This document shows positions 10,201 through 17,905 of a stretch of DNA of 64,000 nucleotides, one piece after another (positions within the stretch are counted from its first letter, which is position 1; each line of letters opens with the position of its first letter). Made by a program: the position numbers and the translations under genes. The notes beneath the pieces were generated by a model. The model did no database searches. It was given only the letters and a program-made list of their open reading frames with translations, and had not been told where the DNA came from. The DNA lies in contig JBLFYM010000007.1 in the NCBI GenBank assembly GCA_047608975.1, positions 1-64,000 on the forward strand. The letters run 5' to 3'. The stretch is from GCA-2715965 sp047608975 (lineage in GTDB: Bacteria > Verrucomicrobiota > Verrucomicrobiia > Limisphaerales > JAYPXF01).

Positions 10201-11302
10201 TTTCGATACTTTGCTTGCTGTTTATAGCGGCACTCGTGTCAATGAGTTGACGGTCTTGGAGTCGAACGACGATGAACTGAATGGATTTACCCACAGTGCC
10301 ATTTCTGTGGGTGTCGTCAGTGGCCAGTCTTACCGAATTGCCGTGGATGGGCTTGGCGGCGTGAGCGGTATTGTGAATCTGCATTATACGTTTTCGCCCA
10401 GAACGGTTCACACACTGTCGATCTCAAACTCGACTGGCGGGACAGTGAATCATCCATCGGGCACGTTCCTCACCGGAACGTCGTTCACGGCGTCCGCTGT
10501 TCCAAGTGTCGGATTTGAATTTGTGACGTGGAGTGGCTCGGTGCTCGCGTTGGACAATCCGCTGACGTTTACAGTCGCGTCAAACATGACCCTGATGGCC
10601 AGTTTCGCACGTACGCAAATCACGGACGATTTTGAGGAAGCCCGGTTCAGTACGGGCGTCGCGTGGACGAACCTCGCCGGCACGACTCCATGGCGGATCC
10701 AGGTTACCAATGGAGTGATAACAAACGTAAGTTTGGGAGGGGCATATATGGCCAGATCTGGTCTCATCCTTGATGGTGAGATCAGTGATTTGAGTCTCAC
10801 AGCCGGCATGCGTGGTGGTGCAGCCAGTTTTGCCTATCGGGTTAGCAGCGAGGAGTTCGACGATGTCTTTTCATTCTATCTGAACGGGGTTCAGCAGATT
10901 TCGACAGTGAATCGATCCGGTGATCACCCTTGGCGTACGCATTCATTTGTGGTCGCTTCTGGAACAAACACATTGCGCTGGGTTTACTCGAAAGACGTAG
11001 ACATTTTTGATGGCGGTCAGGATTCTGTTTTTATCGACAATGTCCAATTGCCTCTCCTCCTCGCACGGCTGACGAACTTTGTCTCTTCGTTCAATACAAA
11101 CGGAACGAGGATTCAGGCTGATGGGAATCTGCAGATGCGACTTGAGGGGCAGACGAATCAGATCTATGTCATCCAGTCATCTTCGGATCTGATTCAATGG
11201 GAAACCTTGGGGACGAATCATGCGCCGCATGGAATCATACAGTTCAAGGACAGCACTTCGACGAATCACACGCGCCGCTACTACCGGGCGTTTATCCCCT
11301 GA
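7214..11302 (+). CDS. Large secreted multidomain protein: PPC domains, InlB-like repeat, C-terminal RYYR module
   Basis: ATG 7214 shares one base with the previous stop (TGATG); an internal ATG at 7256 would bring the signal segment (ASAVALLLVQIVSFAVAA) closer to the N terminus and is a real alternative. Residues 50-520 are propeller-like and unassigned. Two pre-peptidase C-terminal-like (PPC) beta-sandwiches follow (about 622-765 and 931-1063, both with FNTLLAVYTG or FDTLLAVYSG). Between them lies a heptad-like solenoid stretch. An InlB B-repeat-like domain (about 1065-1133, FVTWSG and NMTLMASF), a jelly-roll-like region (1138-1280) and the terminal module (IQSSSDLIQWETLG ... RRYYRAFIP) complete it. 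PPC and InlB-like modules are usually binding or spacer domains on exported proteins; no catalytic motif is seen. It is the last gene of the coupled operon. Confidence 0.8.
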   Translation: MSRSGEDLHFDRNQMEMHPLIRITEQGTRLKVASAVALLLVQIVSFAVAAPLLSIPARTPSIINLSEIGASGGGRQLASPNAETNFAGLVDNLSVVPPDASAAVGINHLGVAANSQFIIQDRAGAIQTTVNLVDFWAGFVGVNGRVVSPKLFYDGASNRWVLSTCANPGTPDSRLLLAASLSEDPTQLWARYAIEVDTNAQAQLWGENVGLGHNSEWVVATKNLRNILFGGFNRTRIYLFDKSSIYLGLALGTNSFAEIDDVVTPDLMPAVSHDASPGIQYFLANGSGNDLQNNGSLRMSRLTEVSNVFTLSQLPAPTIGMPWGDLPNAGDADFAPQTNTLNRVWNGTSKIQNLVLRNGSLWAAQTVFLPAGAATRSAAQWWQINPNGTVVQTGRVDDSTGLRYFAFPSIAVNRNNDLLLGYSSFSALQHPSASYSFRFGTDLPNILQPEVVYRVGDSPYYKPDVSGRNLWGRSSSTVVDPTTDQDMWTLQQYGEQPLSSVDRWGTWWAKILLSALPDGNLEVVVEPSSGSLVPAGVFQTFTAKVFDTFSVTDAVISVSAPGFFAVENFKNDGLGADAIAGDNIYTLELKLPVTNSAAAFEFQVTATGKNRLSFTNTYIIAPPPVNDAFVKATKLPDANEPLIITNRNFFATTEIAENPHVGVSTFGGSVWWTWAPTLSGPVLIDTLGSRFNTLLAVYTGNTLASLSNVASNNIVTDAFGQFVREQAFVQFNAIAGVTYRIAIAGATTNDFGDIRMRLAFGGQPDGSAPQITITNIITGGVNLLINNGQLQFGGTNLNIIGTNLNRTKIQIENGNIVVGRTNLIIGETNIVMGGVSVTNPPSGLIVTNSETVISGFSTDNLPDDSGVNLIQVVGNSAIPANANLGDTNAVATNYWSHSLDLDGGSNRLEIVAFDLARNRGTTNFVINVREFDPVFDVFGAALTLVDNTGFVVADNTKGSFELNEPNHANKIGGKSLWFSFRAPVNGVLELTTTNSTFDTLLAVYSGTRVNELTVLESNDDELNGFTHSAISVGVVSGQSYRIAVDGLGGVSGIVNLHYTFSPRTVHTLSISNSTGGTVNHPSGTFLTGTSFTASAVPSVGFEFVTWSGSVLALDNPLTFTVASNMTLMASFARTQITDDFEEARFSTGVAWTNLAGTTPWRIQVTNGVITNVSLGGAYMARSGLILDGEISDLSLTAGMRGGAASFAYRVSSEEFDDVFSFYLNGVQQISTVNRSGDHPWRTHSFVVASGTNTLRWVYSKDVDIFDGGQDSVFIDNVQLPLLLARLTNFVSSFNTNGTRIQADGNLQMRLEGQTNQIYVIQSSSDLIQWETLGTNHAPHGIIQFKDSTSTNHTRRYYRAFIP
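9548..9730 (+). repeat. Seven-residue protein repeat region inside the PPC/InlB-like protein
   Basis: Sixty-one codons can be laid out as nine short units, eight of seven residues and one of five, for example GGTNLNI, IGTNLNR, GRTNLII, GETNIVM and GGVSVTN. The pattern (G-x-T-N-L-x-I) puts an aliphatic residue at fixed spacing and suggests a short beta-solenoid. It joins the two PPC-like sandwiches. The repeat is at protein level; the DNA units are not identical. Confidence 0.7.
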
Positions 11303-11335
11303 GTTGTTCTTTTTCCTCCGGAAGTTCCGATCTGA

Positions 11336-11728
11336 TTAGCGTATCTGGATCTGATACGGTTCGGAGAGGGAACTGTTCGGCGTCGATTCTTCCCCACGCT
11401 TTTGACGGTAGTCGATTTTGATCCGATAGTTGGACACCGATTGATCTGCGGGGACGGGCACCAGAGTTTCCCATCTGTCTTCTACCACTGCGGTTCGCCT
11501 CATGAGATAGTTGTCATCTCCAATCTGAACATACGGCCGAATGGTGTTCTTCTTGATAGCGCGCACGTTGCTTTTGAAGATCACTTCGACCGGATACATA
11601 TTCTCAGCATTCCGTTGGAATTGGCGGGGGGTCAGATTTGTGATCGTGGTGGAGCAGCCTGCTACGGCCAAAGGCAGGAGACAGAAGAGGAGTGCTTTCC
11701 GAATACGCATAATTGGAGATGCTTGCAT
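11336..11728 (-). CDS. Small lipoprotein of unknown function
   Basis: The protein has a clear lipoprotein signal: MRIRKALLFCLLPLAVAGCSTT with lipobox LAVAGC. Two starts are possible, 11728 (MQASPI...) and 11710 (MRIRK...), and neither has a good ribosome site; the second gives a more usual signal peptide. The mature part is about 110 residues, polar and beta-rich (YPVEVIFKSNVRAIKKNTIRPYVQIG, NYRIKIDYRQKRG). No family is recognised. It converges with the secreted-protein operon, with 33 bases between the stops, and is divergent from dapL, so it is probably transcribed alone. Confidence 0.75.
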   Translation of the reverse strand: MQASPIMRIRKALLFCLLPLAVAGCSTTITNLTPRQFQRNAENMYPVEVIFKSNVRAIKKNTIRPYVQIGDDNYLMRRTAVVEDRWETLVPVPADQSVSNYRIKIDYRQKRGEESTPNSSLSEPYQIQIR

Positions 11729-11822
11729 GGGTGAATGGTGCTGTAAAGCATCCCGTAGGGTAAAACCGTTGCTTCGCTATGTGATGTTGGTTATCGTCCG
11801 ATTTTTTATTGATCGAGATACA

Positions 11823-13061
11823 ATGGCTTACCTGAACGAAAACTATCTGAAACTGAAAGCGGGTTATCTTTTTCCGGAGATCGCCCGACGTGTAAATGCA
11901 TTTACTGATGCAAATCCGGACGCAGCCGCCCGTCTGATCAAGTGCGGAATTGGAGATGTTACAGAGGCTCTGCCGACTGCGGTTCTGGAGGCAGTTCATA
12001 AGGCAGTCGATGAGATGGGGGCGAGGGAGACTTTCCGCGGCTATGGCCCAGAGCAAGGCTATGGATTCCTGAGGGAGGCGATCGTCAAGAATGATTACGA
12101 ATCGGCTGGGATTAACATTTCTGCCGATGAAATTTTTGTGTCGGACGGATCCAAATGCGACAGCGCTAACTTCCTCGACGTGCTCGGCTCGAAGAATCGG
12201 ATTGGGGTGATGGATCCGGTCTACCCCGTATATGTCGACACCAACGTGATGGTCGGAAACACGGGGGCCGCTGATGACAGTGGTCGGTTTGACGGATTGG
12301 TCTATCTTCCCTGCACCGCAGAAAACGGGTTTGTACCTGAGATCCCTTCGGAACCGGTGGACGTCATCTACCTCTGCTATCCAAATAACCCGACCGGCAC
12401 GGTCGCATCTCGGGAGCAACTGACGGCCTGGGTGGAATACGCCCGAAAGAATCGTTCCATTATTCTGTACGATGCCGCGTACGTTGCGTTTATTCAGGAC
12501 GAATCAGTCCCGCGCTCGATCTTCGAGATCGAGGGTGCAGACGAATGTGCAGTCGAGTTTCGTAGCTTTTCGAAAAACGGTGGATTCACGGGAACGCGTT
12601 GCGCTTTTACCGTGGTTCCGAAGAACCTGATGGCTTATGGCGAGGCGGGCCAGGCCTCCTCCCTTCATTCTCTCTGGGCACGGCGCCAGAGCACCAAGTT
12701 CAATGGTGTCAGCTATCCGATTCAGCGTGGGGCCGAAGCTATCTATTCGGAGGCGGGCCAGTCTCAGGTGAAGGAGTTGGTGAAACATTACATGGGCAAT
12801 GCCCAGCTTCTTGCCAAGGCTGCCCGAGAGGCAGGACTGACCGTTTTTGGCGGGGAAAACGCCCCTTACATCTGGGTGAGGAATCCGTCGGGTGTGACGA
12901 GTTGGGGCGCCTTCGACAAGGTGTTGAACGAGGCGAATGTGGTCATCACACCGGGCGCCGGATTTGGGTCCATGGGTGAAGGCTATTTCAGGATCTCCGC
13001 ATTCAACTCCCGGGCAAACGTGGAGGAAGTCGCCCGTCGCCTTCAGGAACTTCAGTGGTAG
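11823..13061 (+). CDS. dapL: LL-diaminopimelate aminotransferase
   Basis: DapL converts tetrahydrodipicolinate directly to LL-diaminopimelate with glutamate as amino donor, replacing the DapC/D/E steps of lysine and peptidoglycan precursor synthesis; it is typical of Verrucomicrobia, Chlamydiae, plants and some others. The frame is open from 11541, but ATG 11823 begins the canonical N terminus (MAYLNENYLKLKAGYLFPEI) and gives 412 residues, matching the family length. A GAG-containing ribosome site lies just upstream. The PLP-binding lysine is in SFSKNGGFTGTR (Lys251), and CYPNNPTGT is the conserved class I/II aminotransferase loop. It stands alone between two lipoprotein genes. Confidence 0.95.
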   Translation: MAYLNENYLKLKAGYLFPEIARRVNAFTDANPDAAARLIKCGIGDVTEALPTAVLEAVHKAVDEMGARETFRGYGPEQGYGFLREAIVKNDYESAGINISADEIFVSDGSKCDSANFLDVLGSKNRIGVMDPVYPVYVDTNVMVGNTGAADDSGRFDGLVYLPCTAENGFVPEIPSEPVDVIYLCYPNNPTGTVASREQLTAWVEYARKNRSIILYDAAYVAFIQDESVPRSIFEIEGADECAVEFRSFSKNGGFTGTRCAFTVVPKNLMAYGEAGQASSLHSLWARRQSTKFNGVSYPIQRGAEAIYSEAGQSQVKELVKHYMGNAQLLAKAAREAGLTVFGGENAPYIWVRNPSGVTSWGAFDKVLNEANVVITPGAGFGSMGEGYFRISAFNSRANVEEVARRLQELQW

Positions 13062-13165
13062 TGCGGAGTTTTCCACTTATCGAATTGAAATAGCTCAAAT
13101 ATTACTGTGCAACGTCCTGATTTGTGTAAAATCGGCATTCCTTGGTGAAACTGTTCCACTCTCAC

Positions 13166-14716
13166 ATGAAAAAGCTTCAATTATTCCTAACAGCAACCCT
13201 GCTCGGTACGATCCTTGCCGGTTGCACCACTCGTGATCGGGGGCGTACCTACAATTACGAGGTCGCGCATCATCCGAAAAAGTCTCACGTCGTTGCCGGC
13301 CTCAATGAGGGGCAGGCTGTGACTACTACGAGAACCACTCGGCAGGCCGCTGCCCCCCAGTATATCGCCGGTGCGTATCAGTTGGTGAGACTCGACAAAA
13401 TGGCGCCCGCGTCCGCGTCGGTTGGGCAGACCATCGAAAACAAGATCATTGTTGATCCTCTGGCTGATGTTGGCGAAGTGGTGCTCACTCACTACCTCCC
13501 CGCCAATGCGACATTCGTCCGGGCAGAGCCGCCTCCCGCCTCGGTGTCGGGTAACAAGCTCGTCTGGACGTGGAATGAACTGAAGCAGGCAGAAAAGCAA
13601 AACGTATCGGTTTGGCTGACTCCGACTGGTGAAGGCGCGCTGCGAAGCTGTTCGACAATTCATGCAGTACCGATTTCCTGTGTCGTGACCAAGGTGGGCA
13701 AGCCGGCTTTGACAATTGAGAAGACAGGTCCGGTGGTCGCCTTGATTGGAGAGCGCGTTACCTACAATATTGTTGTGAAGAATGTGGGAACGACCACAGC
13801 GACTGCGGTTGAAGTTTCCGACACATTGCCGCCCGGCATGTCCCATGATAGCGGGAAGCGTGAGTTGGTGTTCGAAGCGGGTGACCTGCAACCAGGCGAA
13901 GCCAAAGAGGCTTCGGTAACACTAATCGCCACCGAACGCGGAACCCATACAAACACCGCTGTTGCCAAGTCGGCGAATGCGGGAAGTGTGTCTGACACCG
14001 CTGTGACGAAAGTCGTGCAGCCTGGGTTGAAGGTCGAGAAGACGGGTCCTCCAGTGCAGTTTCTGGGCAAGACCGCGATGTACAACATCACTGTCTCCAA
14101 CGTGGGTGACACCACGCTGAACGGAGTGACCCTGACTGATCAGGCTCCGAACAATGCCGCAATTGCTGGTGCGGCTGGTGCCCAAGTTGCCGGTCAACAG
14201 GCGACCTGGAACGTTGGCACACTCCAATCGGGTGAAAGCAAGAGTGTGAGTCTCGGACTTCGTGCCTCAACTCCTGGTGTGACGGTCAACAACGTGGTCG
14301 CCCGAACTGCCGAAGGTCTGACCGATAGTGCGCAGGCCGAGACGCTCTGGCGTGGATTTGCTGCGGTGCTGGTGGAAATGGTCGACAGTCCTGATCCATT
14401 GCTCGTCGGCGAAAGCACGACTTACACGCTCAAGGTGACCAACCAAGGCACTGCTGCGGATCAGGATGTGAATATCGTAATCCGATTCCCAAGCCAGGTT
14501 TCTCCGACTGACGCTGCTGGTGTGACCGCTGGGACCATCTCTGGGAATACGGTAACGTTTGCTCCGTTGGCAAGCATTGGTCCGAAACAGGTTGCGATCT
14601 GGACGGTCAAGGCGAAGGCCGGTGCAGTCGGCGATGCTAGGGTGACTGCTGAGGTTACCACCCGCCTCCTGAACAACCGCCCGGTTGCCGAGGTTGAAGC
14701 GACCCAGGTCTACTAG
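13166..14716 (+). CDS. DUF11-repeat lipoprotein, OmcB-like
   Basis: Start ATG 13166 gives MKKLQLFLTATLLGTILAGCTT, a textbook lipoprotein signal with lipobox ILAGC; the frame is open from 13142 but the extra eight residues spoil the signal. The mature protein contains three clear DUF11 domains (starting LTIEKTGPVVALIG, LKVEKTGPPVQFLG and VEMVDSPDPLLVG) after a related, more divergent first domain (DKMAPASASVGQ). DUF11 domains occur in the chlamydial OmcB envelope protein and in many surface proteins of the PVC group, where they are thought to be structural or adhesive. Few cysteines are present, so it is not a cysteine cross-linked OmcB equivalent. It is followed by a strong terminator, so it forms the end of its transcript. 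Confidence 0.88.
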   Translation: MKKLQLFLTATLLGTILAGCTTRDRGRTYNYEVAHHPKKSHVVAGLNEGQAVTTTRTTRQAAAPQYIAGAYQLVRLDKMAPASASVGQTIENKIIVDPLADVGEVVLTHYLPANATFVRAEPPPASVSGNKLVWTWNELKQAEKQNVSVWLTPTGEGALRSCSTIHAVPISCVVTKVGKPALTIEKTGPVVALIGERVTYNIVVKNVGTTTATAVEVSDTLPPGMSHDSGKRELVFEAGDLQPGEAKEASVTLIATERGTHTNTAVAKSANAGSVSDTAVTKVVQPGLKVEKTGPPVQFLGKTAMYNITVSNVGDTTLNGVTLTDQAPNNAAIAGAAGAQVAGQQATWNVGTLQSGESKSVSLGLRASTPGVTVNNVVARTAEGLTDSAQAETLWRGFAAVLVEMVDSPDPLLVGESTTYTLKVTNQGTAADQDVNIVIRFPSQVSPTDAAGVTAGTISGNTVTFAPLASIGPKQVAIWTVKAKAGAVGDARVTAEVTTRLLNNRPVAEVEATQVY

Positions 14717-14736
14717 ATTCTGAACTTATCAAACAA

Positions 14737-14766
14737 AGCCGGCGAACGAGGTTCGCCGGCTTTTTT
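14737..14766 (+). terminator. Rho-independent terminator after the DUF11 lipoprotein gene
   Basis: A perfect 11-base-pair stem (AGCCGGCGAAC / GTTCGCCGGCT) with a three-base loop GAG is followed directly by a run of T residues. It lies 20 bases after the stop codon at 14716. Confidence 0.95.
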
Positions 14767-14880
14767 GTTGCCCGAATGTCCACCATGGCTGCATCGGCAT
14801 TGATGTGAAGCGCTGTTGGTAATGATCGCCATTGTTTCAACGGGCCGGTTCGGCTATTGCTCATGCCGTCCGATTGAAGA

Positions 14881-15795
14881 ATGTATTTTGTTCGTCGAAT
14901 ACTGTTTGTGATTCCGCTACTGCTTTTGGTAAGCATGATCACGTTTACGATCGTCCGGGTAACACCCGGCGGGCCTTTTGATCGTGAGCGGGCTCCTGCT
15001 TCCGCTGAGATCGAGCGGAATATCAAGGCGAAGTACCACCTCGACAAACCGATCCATCAACAATATTTGATCTGGCTCAAGGGTGTGTTGCGGGGGGATC
15101 TTGGACCCTCGCTCAAGTATCGAAGTCATTCAGTAACGGACATTATAGCCAGTGGGCTTCCGATCACATTGGTGATCGCTGGCGCTGCGGCTGTATTTGC
15201 GCTGGGGCTTGGAATACCGGCGGGATTCATTACTGCGGTAGGAAAGGGGGCTTGGCAGGACTATCTGGTAGGCACACTTTCGATTTTGGCCATCTGTGTT
15301 CCCGCGCTGGTTGTCGGACCGATTCTGGTCACGTTCTTTGCGGTACGTTGGCATTGGTTTCCCGTTGCACTGGTGGAATCGCCAATGCACCTGATCTTGC
15401 CGGTGATTACGTTAGGCCTCTATTTCGCGGGCCGGGTGGCGAGGCTGATGCGCGAGGGCATGCTCGAAACCTTGGCTGCGGAGTTTATCCGTACGGCGCG
15501 GGCGAAGGGGGTGGATGAATCGCGGATTCTGACTCGGCACGCGTTTCGGATCGCCGTTCTTCCAGTGCTGACTTACTCGGGACCGATGCTGGCGGATTTG
15601 ATGGTGGGATCGTTTGTGGTCGAGCAGTTGTTTCGAGTGCCCGGGATAGGTGTGTTTCTCGTGAACAGCTCTTTGAACCGGGATTATACCATGCTGCTGG
15701 GGTTGGTGCTCTTCTATGCGGTGGTGTTGTTGGTGGCCAATATCCTCGTTGATCTCGCGCATGGGTGGCTGGATCCGAGGGTGAGATTTGAATGA
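14881..15795 (+). CDS. Oligopeptide/dipeptide ABC transporter permease, OppB/DppB type
   Basis: The 304-residue protein has the family N terminus (MYFVRRILFVIPLLLLVSMI, then RVTPGGPFD) and about six membrane segments. The cytoplasmic EAA-type loop is visible around residues 185-220 (MREGMLETLAAEFIRTARAKG). A GAAGA ribosome site precedes ATG 14881. With the next gene it would form the membrane channel of a peptide importer of the Opp/Dpp class. No substrate-binding protein or ATPase gene is adjacent: the preceding gene is the DUF11 lipoprotein, separated by a terminator, and recF follows. Those partners must be encoded elsewhere. The substrate cannot be told from the permease. Confidence 0.92.
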   Translation: MYFVRRILFVIPLLLLVSMITFTIVRVTPGGPFDRERAPASAEIERNIKAKYHLDKPIHQQYLIWLKGVLRGDLGPSLKYRSHSVTDIIASGLPITLVIAGAAAVFALGLGIPAGFITAVGKGAWQDYLVGTLSILAICVPALVVGPILVTFFAVRWHWFPVALVESPMHLILPVITLGLYFAGRVARLMREGMLETLAAEFIRTARAKGVDESRILTRHAFRIAVLPVLTYSGPMLADLMVGSFVVEQLFRVPGIGVFLVNSSLNRDYTMLLGLVLFYAVVLLVANILVDLAHGWLDPRVRFE

Positions 15796-16745
15796 ATGGA
15801 CCGGCGGTCAATTTGAGCCCGAATCAGCGGGCTGTTCGAAGATTTCTAAGGAATCGCCCGGCGATCGTCGGGCTTTTGATGCTCGGATTCGTGGTCGTGG
15901 GAGCATTCGTCTGGCCGTTGTTCGCAACGGTTTCGGAAGAACCGGGAAGCGGTTGGATTCATCACCCCGACGCGCATACGGAGGCCCCGTTCAGTGGACC
16001 TGCCAAAGGGAACATATGGGGTACGGATATTCACGGTCGCGATCTCTTCAGTCGCGTCATTGCGGGCACCCGAATCTCGCTGATCGTCGGGGCCATTGGC
16101 GCAGTGGTAAGTCTGATGATCGGCGTGAGTTGGGGAGGGATCGCCGGATTCCGCGGGGGACGGACGGATTCGGTGATGATGAGAACGGTGGACATCCTCT
16201 ACACTCTGCCATCGATCATTTTTGTGATTGTGTTCATGACCACGCTCGACGGGTTTTTACCCCGCTACGTCGCCAGTGGTTTGCTTAAGAGTGAATGGTT
16301 GCCCTTCATCAAGTTCTCGGCGCTGTTTGTCGCTTTGGGTGGGATTTCGTGGCTGACCATGGCGAGAATTGTTCGTGGGCATGTGTTGGGGCTGCGAACG
16401 CGTCAGTTTGTGGATGCCAGTCGGGCGATGGGCGCATCCGATCTGCATATTCTGCGCCGGCACATTCTCCCCAATTCGCTTGGGGTCATCATCGTCTACC
16501 TCACGTTGACGATCCCCGCGATCATTCTGTATGAGTCGTTCCTCAGCTATCTGGGCCTCGGAATCGCGCCACCGCAGGCGAGTCTTGGAACCTTGATTGC
16601 CGATGGTGCCATGCAGATCAATTCAATCCGGATCTACTGGTGGCTGTTGATGTTTCCAGCGGGCACATTGGTGCTAACGCTGCTGGCCCTGAACTTCGTG
16701 GGTGACGGCTTGCGAGATGCCTTTGATCCGAAGGCAGATCGTTGA
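15792..16745 (+). CDS. Oligopeptide/dipeptide ABC transporter permease, OppC/DppC type
   Basis: ATG 15792 overlaps the OppB-type stop in ATGA, showing translational coupling. The 317-residue protein starts with the OppC-type N-terminal region (NQRAVRRFLRNRPAIVGLLML), then a periplasmic loop ending in the diagnostic GTDIHGRDLFSRVIAGTRISL, and has the EAA loop at RQFVDASRAMGASDLHILRRHILPN. It ends DAFDPKADR, close to the usual OppC C terminus. Together with the preceding permease it forms a heterodimeric channel in the inner membrane. Confidence 0.93.
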   Translation: MNGPAVNLSPNQRAVRRFLRNRPAIVGLLMLGFVVVGAFVWPLFATVSEEPGSGWIHHPDAHTEAPFSGPAKGNIWGTDIHGRDLFSRVIAGTRISLIVGAIGAVVSLMIGVSWGGIAGFRGGRTDSVMMRTVDILYTLPSIIFVIVFMTTLDGFLPRYVASGLLKSEWLPFIKFSALFVALGGISWLTMARIVRGHVLGLRTRQFVDASRAMGASDLHILRRHILPNSLGVIIVYLTLTIPAIILYESFLSYLGLGIAPPQASLGTLIADGAMQINSIRIYWWLLMFPAGTLVLTLLALNFVGDGLRDAFDPKADR

Positions 16746-16810
16746 GGCGGTCTGTGGATGCCACAGCTGAATCACTTCCCATCCGAGGCTCTTCCCGATA
16801 GAGTTTGTCC

Positions 16811-17890
16811 GTGCATCTGGCGCATTTGAGACTCCGAGATTTCCGTAATTACACCCGACTGGATGTGGATTTCGGATCCGGATTTCATGTTCTTCTGGGA
16901 GATAACGCGCAGGGGAAGACCAACATTCTGGAAGCCATCTATCTGGTCGCGACGCTACGTTCATTCCGTGGGGTCGGAGGGGCGCAGATGATCAGGCATC
17001 AGCAAAAGGGATACTTCATCGGGGCAGACGTGGTTGGATCCGGCGAGCACGAGGTTAAGATTTACTGGTCCAGTTCAGAACGGAAGATATCGCTGGATGG
17101 AGATCCGATACGGAGGCTGGCGGACTACATGGGGACATTGCGTGCGGTCGTCTTCTGTTCGGAGGATTTGCAGTTGGTCAAGGGAACCGCGCGTATCCGC
17201 CGTCGCTTCATGGATTTGCTCCTGTCCCAGACCCAACCCGGCTATCTGGAACTACTACAGCGATACGCGCGGGCGATTCGCTCACGCAATGCTGTTTTGA
17301 AACAGGCGCGGATCGATGTCGCCGTGCTCGACAGCTTTTCACATGAGGTGGTGCAACTGGGTGATCAGCTGATCAAAGCCCGGACGGAGTTGGTGCCGGA
17401 AATTTCTCCGCTGGCCAGTCTTGCTTACCGACGGATTTCCAATGACGCGGAGGCATTGACCATGACTTACAAACCGAGTGTGAAGACGGATTTTGCTGCG
17501 GAATTGGCAGCTTCACGAGATCGGGAGCGTCGCTACAAATCCACGGTAGTCGGTCCGCATCGGGACGATCTGAGTCTGCAATTGAACAACATCTCGGTGT
17601 CGCAATATGGCAGCGAGGGGCAAAAGCGGAGTTTGGTGGTGGCATTGAAAATGGCGCAGGCCGAACACCTGACTGCCGTGCTGGGATTTCCTCCGGTCTT
17701 GTTGATCGATGACGTGATGGGCGAACTGGATGTGAAACGCCGAGCCGGATTGCTGCCGTTGTTGGAGCGTGCCCAGCATTCGCACGGTCAGGTTTTCATG
17801 ACCTGCACGGAGGAGAATTGGCCGCGTGAACTGAGTCGAGATCTGTGTAAGTGGGAGGTTGCGGCGGGCAGTCTGAGTCCCCGCGAGTAG
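16811..17890 (+). CDS. recF: DNA replication and repair protein RecF
   Basis: RecF is an SMC-like ATPase that helps load RecA at gaps with RecO and RecR. The Walker A motif GDNAQGKT is at residues 30-37, the signature SEGQKRSLVVALKMAQ and Walker B PVLLIDDVMGELD lie near the C terminus. No ATG is available: TTG 16805 has its GAG only one base away, while GTG 16811 has the same GAG seven bases upstream, so GTG is chosen, giving MHLAHLRLRDFRNYTRL. At about 359 residues it matches the family. It lies about 60 bases after oppC on the same strand and is not next to dnaA/dnaN here. Confidence 0.94.
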   Translation: MHLAHLRLRDFRNYTRLDVDFGSGFHVLLGDNAQGKTNILEAIYLVATLRSFRGVGGAQMIRHQQKGYFIGADVVGSGEHEVKIYWSSSERKISLDGDPIRRLADYMGTLRAVVFCSEDLQLVKGTARIRRRFMDLLLSQTQPGYLELLQRYARAIRSRNAVLKQARIDVAVLDSFSHEVVQLGDQLIKARTELVPEISPLASLAYRRISNDAEALTMTYKPSVKTDFAAELAASRDRERRYKSTVVGPHRDDLSLQLNNISVSQYGSEGQKRSLVVALKMAQAEHLTAVLGFPPVLLIDDVMGELDVKRRAGLLPLLERAQHSHGQVFMTCTEENWPRELSRDLCKWEVAAGSLSPRE

Positions 17891-17905
17891 CGGAGCGATG
17901 GTTGA

